Made by a program: the position numbers and the translations under genes. The notes below the pieces were generated by a model. The model made no database searches. It was not told the DNA's origin and saw only the letters and a program-made list of their open reading frames with translations. DNA of 39,124 nt, from assembly GCF_000413855.1 (NCBI RefSeq), contig NZ_ATGG01000014.1, positions 1-39,124 of the forward strand. Direction: 5' to 3'. This DNA is from Acinetobacter gyllenbergii CIP 110306 = MTCC 11365 (GTDB lineage: Bacteria > Pseudomonadota > Gammaproteobacteria > Pseudomonadales > Moraxellaceae). This document shows positions 1 to 9,132 of the stretch, piece after piece; position 1 is the stretch's first letter, and each line of letters starts with the position of its first letter.

Positions 1-459
1 TGTTCCTTCCCACGTCAGTCGGATTCATGGGTCTTCGATGAACTGTACCGTGCGGGCAAGATCGAACTGGAATTGGTGCCACAAGGCAATCTGGCGTGTC
101 GTATTCAAGCTGCGGGGATGGGACTCGGTGCTGTGTTTACCCCAACTGGCTTTGGAACACTCCTGGCGGAAGGCAAAGAAACCCGTCATATCGAGGGCAA
201 AGACTATGTACTGGAATATCCGATCAAAGCTGACTTTGCCTTAATCAAAGCTCATCAGGGCGACCGCTGGGGCAATCTGGTCTACAACAAATCTGCACGT
301 AACTTTGGCCCAATCATGGCCATGGCGGCGGATGTCACTATTGCTCAAGTGTCTGAACTGGTCGAACTCGGTCAACTTGATCCTGAACATATCATTACCC
401 CAGGGATTTTTGTACAGCATGTGGTCGCTGTCGATGCAGCCAATGGCGCAGGAGCATAA
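1..459 (+). CDS. pcaI: 3-oxoadipate CoA-transferase subunit A, 5'-truncated
   Basis: The reading frame is open from the first base and ends at TAA 457-459, so only the C-terminal ~152 residues are present. PcaI with PcaJ moves CoA from succinyl-CoA to 3-oxoadipate in the cytoplasm, the penultimate step of the protocatechuate branch of the beta-ketoadipate pathway. The visible part has the glycine-rich stretch and the conserved HQGDRWGNLVY region of alpha subunits of family I CoA transferases. The next gene starts 2 bases after the stop and encodes the beta subunit. Any regulator or promoter upstream is outside the window. Confidence 0.95.
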   Translation, partial: CSFPRQSDSWVFDELYRAGKIELELVPQGNLACRIQAAGMGLGAVFTPTGFGTLLAEGKETRHIEGKDYVLEYPIKADFALIKAHQGDRWGNLVYNKSARNFGPIMAMAADVTIAQVSELVELGQLDPEHIITPGIFVQHVVAVDAANGAGA

Positions 460-461
460 AC

Positions 462-1115
462 ATGAGCTATCAAAAACTAAGCCGTGACCAGATTGCTGAA
501 CGTGTCGCACAAGATATTCCCGATGGCGCTTATGTCAATTTAGGCATCGGCCTACCAACCAAGATTTCCAATTATCTTCCTGCGGATAAAGATGTATTCC
601 TGCATTCGGAAAATGGTTTACTGGCATTTGGGCCACCACCTGCCAAAGGTGAAGAAGATCCTGAGCTGATCAATGCAGGTAAGGAATATGTGACCATGCT
701 GACCGGCGGTAGCTTTTTCCATCATGGTGATTCCTTTGCCATGATGCGTGGCGGACATTTGGATATTGCGGTATTGGGTGCTTTCCAAGTGGCAGCCAAT
801 GGTGATCTGGCCAACTGGCATACTGGTGCAGCAGATGCGATTCCTGCAGTCGGTGGTGCCATGGATTTAGCAGTAGGTGCCAAGAAAGTATTTATCACCA
901 CCGATCACAACACCAAGCAAGGTGAACCGAAGATTGTTGAAGCGCTTTCATATCCAGCAACAGGATTGAAATGTGTCGATCGAATTTATACCGACCTGTG
1001 TGTGATTGATGTGACTGCTGACGGTTTAAAAGTGATTGAGAAAGTAGACGGTCTGAGCTTTGAGGAATTGCAAGCTTTGACGGGTGCAAAACTGATTGAT
1101 GCAATTGATCCATAA
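462..1115 (+). CDS. pcaJ: 3-oxoadipate CoA-transferase subunit B
   Basis: This 217-residue protein is the normal length for a beta subunit. It carries the SENG motif near residue 47-50 (LHSENGLLAFGP), whose glutamate is the acyl-CoA-accepting catalytic residue in family I CoA transferases. The GIGLPT motif near residue 28 is also typical. It pairs with PcaI immediately upstream, with a GGAG ribosome site inside the end of pcaI, so the two are translationally linked. A 213-base gap with a structured repeat separates it from pcaF, the largest gap inside the pca part of the operon. Confidence 0.96.
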   Translation: MSYQKLSRDQIAERVAQDIPDGAYVNLGIGLPTKISNYLPADKDVFLHSENGLLAFGPPPAKGEEDPELINAGKEYVTMLTGGSFFHHGDSFAMMRGGHLDIAVLGAFQVAANGDLANWHTGAADAIPAVGGAMDLAVGAKKVFITTDHNTKQGEPKIVEALSYPATGLKCVDRIYTDLCVIDVTADGLKVIEKVDGLSFEELQALTGAKLIDAIDP

Positions 1116-1172
1116 AACCAGCACTGCCACAAATTATGGTCATGCTCAAAAGCTTTTTGTATAGGCGAGATC

Positions 1173-1263
1173 TTACTTTTCAAAGATGAAAAGTAACAAA
1201 AATCTTTGTTGGACTGATGGTATATCCATATACCACAGTCCAACAGGCGACATCCATGTCGCC
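1173..1263 (+). repeat. Three-hairpin intergenic repeat, copy A
   Basis: Three consecutive perfect hairpins lie between pcaJ and pcaF. TTACTTTTC (1173-1181) pairs with GAAAAGTAA (1188-1196). GTTGGACT (1208-1215) pairs with AGTCCAAC (1237-1244), with an inner GGTATA/TATACC stem. GGCGACAT (1246-1253) pairs with ATGTCGCC (1256-1263). A second copy at 22566-22658 has the same order and loops but changed stem bases that keep pairing. Its function is unknown. It could act as an RNA processing or stabilising element inside the pca transcript, or be a REP-like mobile repeat. Confidence 0.85.
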
Positions 1264-1328
1264 GCCGCGAAACACTTAGAGCGAAATTGAGTCTAAATGA
1301 GCCAGACATGGATTAAAGGGAAAAACAC

Positions 1329-2537
1329 ATGAAAAACGCTTATATCATCGATGCTATCCGTACCCCATTCGGCCGTTATGCGGGCGGATTAGCTCCAGTA
1401 CGTGCTGATGACTTGGGAGCGATTCCAATTCAGGCTTTGATGCAACGCAACCCAAGCGTCGATTGGCAACACGTCGATGATGTGATCTATGGCTGTGCCA
1501 ACCAAGCGGGTGAAGACAACCGTAACGTCGGACGTATGTCAGCATTATTGGCAGGTTTACCTTATCAAGTGCCTGCCACCACAGTGAACCGTTTATGTGG
1601 TTCATCACTGGATGCGATTGCCATGGCTGCACGTGCCATTAAAGCCAATGAAGCTGATTTAATCATTGCGGGTGGTGTGGAAAGTATGAGCCGTGCGCCC
1701 TATGTGATGGGCAAATCGGATAGCGCCTTTGGCCGTAGTCAAAAGATTGAAGATACCACCATGGGCTGGCGTTTTATCAATCCAAAGCTGAAAGAACGGT
1801 ATGGTGTCGATAGCATGCCGCAAACCGCAGAAAACGTGGCGGAACAGTTCAACATTAATCGTGCCGATCAAGACCAATTTGCCCTTAACAGCCAACAACG
1901 TACTGCAACCGCACAAGCCAAAGGTTTCTTCAGTAATGAAATCGTGCCTGTCAGTATTCCACAGCGTAAGGGGGATGTAGTTGTGGTAGAACGTGATGAG
2001 CATCCACGTGCATCAACGACTTTGGAAGCCCTAACCAAACTTAAAGGTGTGGTTAAAGCCGAAGGTACCGTCACGGCGGGCAATGCCTCTGGAATTAATG
2101 ATGGTGCTGCTGCCTTGCTCATTGCTTCGGATCAAGCGGTGGAAAAATATCAATTAAAACCCCGTGCTAAGATTATTGCAGCTACCACAGTTGGTGTTGA
2201 ACCACGGATTATGGGTTTTGCACCTGCGCCTGCCATCAAGAAATTACTAAAACAGGCCAATCTCACGCTAGAGCAAATGGACGTGATTGAACTAAACGAA
2301 GCTTTTGCAGCACAAGCTTTAGCCGTCACTCGTGATTTAGGCTTGAGTGATGATGATGCACGAATTAATCCGAATGGCGGTGCGATTGCTTTAGGGCATC
2401 CTTTAGGTGCCTCTGGTGCGCGTCTAGTCACCACAGCCTTGAATCAGCTTGAACAAATCAAAGGTCAGTACGCCCTGTGTTCGATGTGTATTGGTGTTGG
2501 TCAGGGTATTGCCTTGATTATTCAACGTGTTGAGTGA
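1329..2537 (+). CDS. pcaF: 3-oxoadipyl-CoA thiolase
   Basis: PcaF cleaves 3-oxoadipyl-CoA with CoA to succinyl-CoA and acetyl-CoA, the last step of the beta-ketoadipate pathway. The 402-residue length is usual for degradative thiolases. The nucleophile is Cys90 in NRLCGSSLDA. The other thiolase signatures are present: GGVESMSRAPY, NEAFAAQ, GGAIALGHPLGASGARL and the C-terminal CSMCIGVGQG with the second active-site cysteine. The C-terminus overlaps the upstream region of pcaB, whose ATG lies 8 bases past this stop. ADP1-type operons also have a paralogue, catF, elsewhere; the pca context favours pcaF. Confidence 0.96.
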   Translation: MKNAYIIDAIRTPFGRYAGGLAPVRADDLGAIPIQALMQRNPSVDWQHVDDVIYGCANQAGEDNRNVGRMSALLAGLPYQVPATTVNRLCGSSLDAIAMAARAIKANEADLIIAGGVESMSRAPYVMGKSDSAFGRSQKIEDTTMGWRFINPKLKERYGVDSMPQTAENVAEQFNINRADQDQFALNSQQRTATAQAKGFFSNEIVPVSIPQRKGDVVVVERDEHPRASTTLEALTKLKGVVKAEGTVTAGNASGINDGAAALLIASDQAVEKYQLKPRAKIIAATTVGVEPRIMGFAPAPAIKKLLKQANLTLEQMDVIELNEAFAAQALAVTRDLGLSDDDARINPNGGAIALGHPLGASGARLVTTALNQLEQIKGQYALCSMCIGVGQGIALIIQRVE

Positions 2538-2545
2538 GGTCTGTC

Positions 2546-3895
2546 ATGAGCCAGTTATACGCCAGCTTATTTTATCAGCCTGAAGTCACTGCCATTTTTA
2601 GTGATCAAGCTTTATTGAGTTATATGATTCAAGCCGAAGTGGCTTTAGCCAAAGCTCAGGCACGGGTCAATGTGATTCCTGCTTCAGCGGCAACGATGAT
2701 TGAACAGGTCGGCCAAAATGCCGTAACACAAATCGATTTGGATGCGTTGGCTACAGCAGCAGGGCTGGCAGGTAATGTGGCGATTCCATTGGTCAAGCAA
2801 TTCACTGCTTTGGTGAAACAGCAGGATGAAGATGCTGCTCGCTATGTGCATTGGGGTGCGACCAGTCAAGACATCATTGATACGGCAACGATTTTGCAGA
2901 GTCGTGATGCTTTGGCATTGATCGAAAAGCAACTGCAACAGGCCTATCAAACGTCCTTAATGCAAGCCAAGCAATACCGCCATCAGGTCATGATTGGACG
3001 GACTTGGTTACAGCAAGCTTTGCCGATTACTTTGGGACATAAATTTGCGCGTTGGGCAGCAGCTTTGAAACGTGATCTTGATCGTCTACAGACAATGAAA
3101 AGTCGTGTATTCACTGTGCAGCTCGGTGGTGCAGTAGGCTCACTGGCATCTTTACAAGATCAAGGTTCAGCGGTAGTTGAAGCTTTTGCTGCGCAACTTC
3201 ATTTAACCGTACCAGAATGTACTTGGCATGGTGAACGCGACCGTATGGTTGAACTTGCCAGTATGCTTGCTTTGATCGTTGGAAATGTTGGCAAGATAGC
3301 GAAAGACTGGTCATTGCTGATGCAAACTGAAATCGCAGAAGTTTTTGAACCAGCAGCAAAAGGGCGTGGTGGTTCATCAACCATGCCGCATAAGCGTAAT
3401 CCTGTTGCCGCAGCCTCAATTCTTGCCGCAGCCAATCGTGTGCCTGCCTTAATGGCGAGTGTCTATCAAAGCATGCTGCAAGAGCATGAGCGTGCTTTGG
3501 GTGCATGGCATGCAGAATGGCTGGCAATCCCAGAAATTTTCCAGTTATGTGCGGGTGCTTTAGAACGTAGCTGCGATGTGCTTGAGCATCTGCAAGTCAA
3601 TGCAGAGGCAATGCAACGCAATCTTGAATGTACACAAGGTTTGATCATGGCCGAAGCGGTAATGATGGCGTTGGCACCAAAGCTTGGGCGTATGAATGCG
3701 CATCATCTGGTTGAGCAAGCATGTCAGCAGGCGGTTGCTCAACAGCAGCATTTAAAAATCGTGTTATCCAGCATGGATGAAGTCAACACTCATTTTAATG
3801 ATCAGGCCTTGGATGAGCTGTTCCAGCCAGCAACTTATCTGGGAAATATTCAGGCGCAAATTGATGCCGTGCTACACGCAGCAAAAGGAGAGTAG
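2546..3895 (+). CDS. pcaB: 3-carboxy-cis,cis-muconate cycloisomerase
   Basis: PcaB lactonises 3-carboxy-cis,cis-muconate, the product of PcaHG, to 4-carboxymuconolactone. It belongs to the fumarase/aspartase superfamily and shows the signature GGSSTMPHKRNP around residues 273-286. The ATG at 2546 is preferred over an in-frame GTG at 2534, because a GAGG ribosome site (2536-2539) lies 6 bases before it and the protein then begins MSQLYASLF. The resulting 449 residues is the usual family length. The GAGG overlaps the pcaF stop codon, which suggests coupled translation. Confidence 0.95.
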   Translation: MSQLYASLFYQPEVTAIFSDQALLSYMIQAEVALAKAQARVNVIPASAATMIEQVGQNAVTQIDLDALATAAGLAGNVAIPLVKQFTALVKQQDEDAARYVHWGATSQDIIDTATILQSRDALALIEKQLQQAYQTSLMQAKQYRHQVMIGRTWLQQALPITLGHKFARWAAALKRDLDRLQTMKSRVFTVQLGGAVGSLASLQDQGSAVVEAFAAQLHLTVPECTWHGERDRMVELASMLALIVGNVGKIAKDWSLLMQTEIAEVFEPAAKGRGGSSTMPHKRNPVAAASILAAANRVPALMASVYQSMLQEHERALGAWHAEWLAIPEIFQLCAGALERSCDVLEHLQVNAEAMQRNLECTQGLIMAEAVMMALAPKLGRMNAHHLVEQACQQAVAQQQHLKIVLSSMDEVNTHFNDQALDELFQPATYLGNIQAQIDAVLHAAKGE

Positions 3896-3899
3896 GCAC

Positions 3900-4685
3900 A
3901 TGATCACGCATATCAATAATCGCCAAGGACATCCGCTTGCCGTTCAAGTGCAAGGTCCGAAAGATGCGCCAGTCATTATGTTCTCTAATTCTTTGGGAAC
4001 TGATCATGGTATGTGGCAGGCGCAAGTGACAGCTTTGGCTGAGCATTATCAGGTCATCACCTATGACACGCGTGGACATGGTGCAAGCGCAGTCATTGCC
4101 GATACGACCTTGCAAAACCTAGCAGAAGATGTGATTGATATTCTAGATGCCTTAGCCATTGAAAAAGTTCATTTCTGTGGCATTTCAATGGGCGGGATTA
4201 CTGCATTGGCTTTAGCGATCTATCATGCAGAACGTTTTCACAGTATTAGCGTGGCAAATTCAGCTGCAAAAATTGGTACTGCCGAAGCGTGGAATAGCCG
4301 TGCAGAGAGTGTTGAACAAAACGGCTTGGCCGAAATTGTAAAGACCACGCATACACGTTGGTTTAGTGAATATTTTGATTATGCGCATGATGTTTTAGCG
4401 CAAAAGACCATTCAAAGTCTTGCGCTGACACCTGCACAGGGTTATGCCAATGCATGTTGTGCTTTAGCGGATGCTGATGTTCGAGATCAACTGCATCAAA
4501 TTCAGATTCCAACGTTAATTATTGCAGGGCAGTACGATCCTGTCACAACGGTTCAAGATGCAGAGTTTATGCATCAACTCATTGCAACCAGTCAGCTTGA
4601 AATCTTGGCGGCGTCGCATTTATCCAATATTGAACAACCGCAAGTGTTCAATCAGACATTGTCCAAGTTTATTCAAAACATATAA
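3900..4685 (+). CDS. pcaD: 3-oxoadipate enol-lactonase
   Basis: PcaD hydrolyses 3-oxoadipate enol-lactone to 3-oxoadipate. It is an alpha/beta hydrolase of 261 residues with the nucleophile elbow GISMGG (Ser96), the acidic residue in GQYDPVT and the catalytic histidine in ASHLSNIEQP near the C-terminus. A longer frame opens at 3777 inside pcaB, but the ATG at 3900 follows an AAAGGAGAG ribosome site and lies 4 bases after the pcaB stop, so it is the real start. It sits in the usual Acinetobacter position between pcaB and pcaK. Confidence 0.95.
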   Translation: MITHINNRQGHPLAVQVQGPKDAPVIMFSNSLGTDHGMWQAQVTALAEHYQVITYDTRGHGASAVIADTTLQNLAEDVIDILDALAIEKVHFCGISMGGITALALAIYHAERFHSISVANSAAKIGTAEAWNSRAESVEQNGLAEIVKTTHTRWFSEYFDYAHDVLAQKTIQSLALTPAQGYANACCALADADVRDQLHQIQIPTLIIAGQYDPVTTVQDAEFMHQLIATSQLEILAASHLSNIEQPQVFNQTLSKFIQNI

Positions 4686-4726
4686 CCAGAAGGGTTAGAA
4701 AGGAATTCGCCTACAAGGAGGCAACT

Positions 4727-6079
4727 ATGGCACAGGAATTTGCTGCCCAAAAAAACAGTATGGATGCACAGGCACTGATTAATGAGGCACCTGTGAGCAA
4801 GTATCAATGGATGATCGCAATTATTTGTTTTTTCATTGTATTTGTCGATGGAATCGATACTGCCGCAATGGGTTTTATTGCACCCGCGTTGGCGCAGGAT
4901 TGGGGCATTGATCGCTCTCAACTCGGGCCAGTCATGAGTGCTGCACTCGGTGGCATGATCATTGGAGCACTGGTTTCAGGACCAACAGCGGATCGATTTG
5001 GACGAAAAATCGTTTTAACCATCTCTATGTTGATTTTTGGTGGTTTTACCTTGGCTTCGGCTTATGCGCCAGACTTAAATAGTTTGGTGGTATTGCGCTT
5101 TTTAACAGGTATTGGTTTAGGCGCGGCGATGCCGAATGCGACCACTTTATTTTCAGAATATTGCCCGCAACGGAGTCGCTCTTTACTGGTGACCTGTATG
5201 TTCTGTGGCTATAACTTAGGTATGGCAACAGGCGGTTTTATCAGCAGTTGGCTGATTCCGACTTATGGTTGGCATAGTCTGTTTTTATTGGGTGGATGGA
5301 CGCCATTAATTCTGATGGTGTTGGTGATTTTCTTATTACCTGAGTCCTATCGTTTCCTTATCGTGAAAGGTCAAGACCCTGCAAAAGTCCGCAAAATTTT
5401 AAGTCATATTGCTCCTGAAAAAGTTCAAACAGTCGAACATTTCCATATTCCAGAAGAACAGTCTGCTGTTGCAGAAAAGAAAAATGTATTTGGCATGCTG
5501 TTCTCCAAACAATATGCCAAAGGCACGATTTTATTGTGGTCGACCTATTTTATGGGCTTGGTGGTGATTTATTTGCTGACCAGCTGGTTACCAACTTTAA
5601 TGCGTGAAACAGGTGCAACCATGGAGCGCGCTGCGTTTATCGGCGGATTGTTCCAATTCGGTGGCGTACTCAGTGCCTTGTTCATTGGTTGGGCAATGGA
5701 TCGTTTTAATCCAAATCGCATTATTTCGGGCTTCTATTTTATTGCAGGTTTATTTGCCGTTGCTGTTGGGCAAAGCCTGAGCAATCCAACTTTATTGGCT
5801 GTGTTGGTGCTCTGTGCAGGCATTGCCATTAATGGTGCGCAATCGTCTATGCCTGCCTTAAGTGCGCGTTTCTATCCAACCCAATGTCGTGCAACGGGTA
5901 TTGCGTGGATGACTGGGATTGGCCGTTTCGGTGCCGTGTTTGGTGCATGGATTGGTGCAGTGTTATTGGGCAATGACTGGTCGTTTACCGCCATTCTCAG
6001 TTTATTGATGATTCCTGCTACGGCAGCGGCCATCGCAATTTTTGTTAAATCTCTCGTTGCTCATACCGATGCAACCTAA
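4727..6079 (+). CDS. pcaK: Protocatechuate/4-hydroxybenzoate MFS transporter
   Basis: This is a 450-residue major facilitator of the aromatic acid:H+ symporter family with about twelve hydrophobic segments. The first segment carries the family's DGID motif (FVDGIDTAAMGF), and the loop between segments 2 and 3 has the MFS motif GPTADRFGRK. In Acinetobacter PcaK takes up protocatechuate and quinate-derived aromatics. Here it would import the protocatechuate that the periplasmic Qui enzymes make. A strong AAGGAGG ribosome site lies 6-7 bases before the start. Confidence 0.95.
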   Translation: MAQEFAAQKNSMDAQALINEAPVSKYQWMIAIICFFIVFVDGIDTAAMGFIAPALAQDWGIDRSQLGPVMSAALGGMIIGALVSGPTADRFGRKIVLTISMLIFGGFTLASAYAPDLNSLVVLRFLTGIGLGAAMPNATTLFSEYCPQRSRSLLVTCMFCGYNLGMATGGFISSWLIPTYGWHSLFLLGGWTPLILMVLVIFLLPESYRFLIVKGQDPAKVRKILSHIAPEKVQTVEHFHIPEEQSAVAEKKNVFGMLFSKQYAKGTILLWSTYFMGLVVIYLLTSWLPTLMRETGATMERAAFIGGLFQFGGVLSALFIGWAMDRFNPNRIISGFYFIAGLFAVAVGQSLSNPTLLAVLVLCAGIAINGAQSSMPALSARFYPTQCRATGIAWMTGIGRFGAVFGAWIGAVLLGNDWSFTAILSLLMIPATAAAIAIFVKSLVAHTDAT

Positions 6080-6111
6080 GGCTCATATTTTCAAAATGAG
6101 GAGCAACCTTC

Positions 6112-7261
<1,150 letters not shown>

Positions 7262-7273
7262 GGGAGACATACG

Positions 7274-7903
7274 ATGAATGCATGGAATTTTCAGGAATTG
7301 AAGGAAACCCCATCACAAACGGGTGGTCCTTATGTACATATCGGTCTACTACCGCAACAAGCCAATATCGAAGTATTTGAGCATAATTTCAATCACCAGT
7401 TAGTCAATGAGCAAACACAAGGGCAACGGATTCGTCTGGAAGGTCAAGTGTTTGACGGGCTGGGTTTGCCATTACGAGATGTATTGCTGGAAATCTGGCA
7501 GGCGGATGCCAATGGGGTTTATCCAAGTCAGGCAGACACCCAAGGCAAAACTGCCGATCCACATTTTCTAGGTTGGGGCCGTACAGGGGCTAATTTTGAA
7601 ACAGGCTTCTGGAGTTTTAATACGGTAAAACCAGGCGCTGTTGCAGACCGTAAAGGCTCAATTCAAGCACCGCATATTGCTGTCGCAGTTTTTGCCCGTG
7701 GTATCAATATTGGTTTGCATACCCGTATTTATTTTGAAGATGAAGTGGATGCCAATGCCAATGATCCAATTCTAAACAGCATTGAATGGGCAGTACGTCG
7801 CCAGACTTTAATCGCCAAACGCAGTGAAGTGGATGGTGAAGTGGTTTATCGCTTTGATATTCGTATTCAGGGTGATGATGAAACCGTGTTTTTTGATATT
7901 TGA
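7274..7903 (+). CDS. pcaG: Protocatechuate 3,4-dioxygenase alpha subunit
   Basis: PcaG is the structural partner of PcaH in the intradiol dioxygenase. It is a homologous beta-sandwich of 209 residues that lacks the complete iron-ligand set and shapes the substrate pocket. The shared fold shows in parallel motifs: LLEIWQADANGVYPS matches [13 protein letters not shown] of PcaH. The start lies 12 bases after pcaH behind a GGGAGA site. It is the last pca gene; a 368-base gap with hairpins and repeats separates it from quiB. Confidence 0.95.
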   Translation: MNAWNFQELKETPSQTGGPYVHIGLLPQQANIEVFEHNFNHQLVNEQTQGQRIRLEGQVFDGLGLPLRDVLLEIWQADANGVYPSQADTQGKTADPHFLGWGRTGANFETGFWSFNTVKPGAVADRKGSIQAPHIAVAVFARGINIGLHTRIYFEDEVDANANDPILNSIEWAVRRQTLIAKRSEVDGEVVYRFDIRIQGDDETVFFDI

Positions 7904-8271
7904 GGGTTATGGCTAATAGCGGAGTCTTATTGAGTTCTCATCTTATCTTAGGATAAGCCGTCGGCTCGACCTGAGAAGCGTTTAAAGCTTCGTAAGTATT
8001 TCGGGATGAGGAGCGAAGCTACGCAAGGGCAACCATCTTGCGCAGCTAAATCGCTGCTCACCGCAAAACTCGTTCCAGACCAGCACGTCTCGATGCTATC
8101 GCAGAAAATGCATTTTATTGGTTTGGTCCTGATTCAGACAGTTGCGGATGACGTCTCCGAGTATCAGATATCACACAAGTGTTTATGTGGAAAACCTATT
8201 AAAGAGTTTGAAACACCATACTCTTTGGTTTCCATATCTATAAAGGAACATATTAAAAAAGGAAAATCTTC
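7904..8271 (+). other. pcaG-quiB intergenic region rich in hairpins
   Basis: No convincing gene is present. A 101-codon frame at 8006-8311 has no ribosome site, overlaps quiB and covers the hairpins. TTCTCA (7935-7940) and TGAGAA (7972-7977) enclose the CTTATC/GATAAG hairpin (7942-7957) and a GCC/GGC hairpin, and GAAGC/GCTTC pairs at 7975-7991. A longer repeat hairpin follows at 8013-8054. There is no U-rich tail, so these look like attenuating or RNA-processing structures rather than a terminator. The Shine-Dalgarno of quiB (AAAGGAA) lies just before 8272. Confidence 0.7.
8013..8054 (-). repeat. Hairpin repeat with conserved GTTGCC loop, copy 1
   Basis: GCGAAGCT (8013-8020) and CGCAAG (8022-8027) pair with CTTGCG (8037-8042), AGCT (8044-8047) and TCGC (8051-8054), giving a long interrupted stem. 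Read on the minus strand the loop carries GTTGCC, flanked by GCGCAA and TTGCG. The same arrangement occurs on the plus strand at 24726-24764. It is probably a dispersed Acinetobacter intergenic repeat. Confidence 0.55.
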
Positions 8272-9111
8272 ATGGATAGGAAAAAAATTGCAGCATTCAT
8301 CTTTGCATTGAGCCCCTTATTGATGGTTCACACAGCACAAGCGCAAGATCATCAACAAAAGCAGGTTGAGTTAGCTGAACTGGCAAAGCTGCCTGTCAAA
8401 ACTATTGTACCCATCACAGCCAAAACCAAAGAGCAGGCAATTGCTCAGGCAAAAGTGATTGCCGCGAATCCTGATGCTGATCTCGCGGAGTTTCGGATTG
8501 ATTTACTGAACTTTGCCAATGATAGCAAGCAAGTGATTGCCTTGGGCCAAGAGCTAAAACAGATTCTGGGTGCTAAGCCGATGATTGCCACGATTCGTAC
8601 TCATAACGAAGGTGGACAGCTAACCATTAGCGATGCAGATTATGGCAAGACCTATCAAGCGTATTTACAGCAGCCATTTATGGACATGCTTGATGTAGAA
8701 ATGTTCCGTGATCAGCAAGTTGTGAAGAATACGGTCAAATTGGCGCATGCGAAAAAAGTGCTGATTGTGATGTCCAATCATGATTTTCAAAAAACACCAC
8801 CTGAGGCCGAAATCATCCAGCGCCTACTCAAGCAGGATGAGTTAGGCGCAGATATTCTTAAAATTGCAGTGATGCCGCAAAGCAAACAAGACGTATTTAC
8901 CCTGATGAATGCGACTTTAAACGTCAGTCAACAATCTAAAAAGCCATTGCTCACTATGTCGATGGGTAAACTCGGGACAATTTCTCGGATTGCCACTGCA
9001 AATATGGGTGGCAGTTTCAGTTTTGGCATGATTGGCGAAGCTTCGGCACCGGGTCAGATTGACGTCACGCAACTGAAACAGTTTTTAAAAACGGTTCAAC
9101 CGACACAATAA
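8272..9111 (+). CDS. quiB: Catabolic 3-dehydroquinate dehydratase, type I, exported
   Basis: QuiB dehydrates 3-dehydroquinate to 3-dehydroshikimate during quinate breakdown. The mature domain is a type I (Schiff-base) dehydroquinase. AEFRIDLL holds the substrate-binding Glu/Arg, MSNHDFQKTP the catalytic histidine and ILKIAVMPQ the Schiff-base lysine. The N-terminus has two lysines, a hydrophobic core and a TAQAQD cleavage region, a clear Sec signal peptide of about 25 residues that biosynthetic AroD lacks. This puts the enzyme in the periplasm next to QuiA and QuiC. The ATG follows an AAAGGAAAA ribosome site. Confidence 0.94.
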   Translation: MDRKKIAAFIFALSPLLMVHTAQAQDHQQKQVELAELAKLPVKTIVPITAKTKEQAIAQAKVIAANPDADLAEFRIDLLNFANDSKQVIALGQELKQILGAKPMIATIRTHNEGGQLTISDADYGKTYQAYLQQPFMDMLDVEMFRDQQVVKNTVKLAHAKKVLIVMSNHDFQKTPPEAEIIQRLLKQDELGADILKIAVMPQSKQDVFTLMNATLNVSQQSKKPLLTMSMGKLGTISRIATANMGGSFSFGMIGEASAPGQIDVTQLKQFLKTVQPTQ

Positions 9112-9132
9112 TTTAAAAAGGATTTTTTAGAC

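Noticed and set aside
3777..3899. Upstream extension of pcaD
   Set aside because: It overlaps pcaB and lacks a ribosome site; the ATG at 3900 has a strong one and gives the family length.
8006..8311. A 101-codon frame before quiB
   Set aside because: It has no ribosome site, runs through hairpin repeats and overlaps the quiB signal peptide in another frame.
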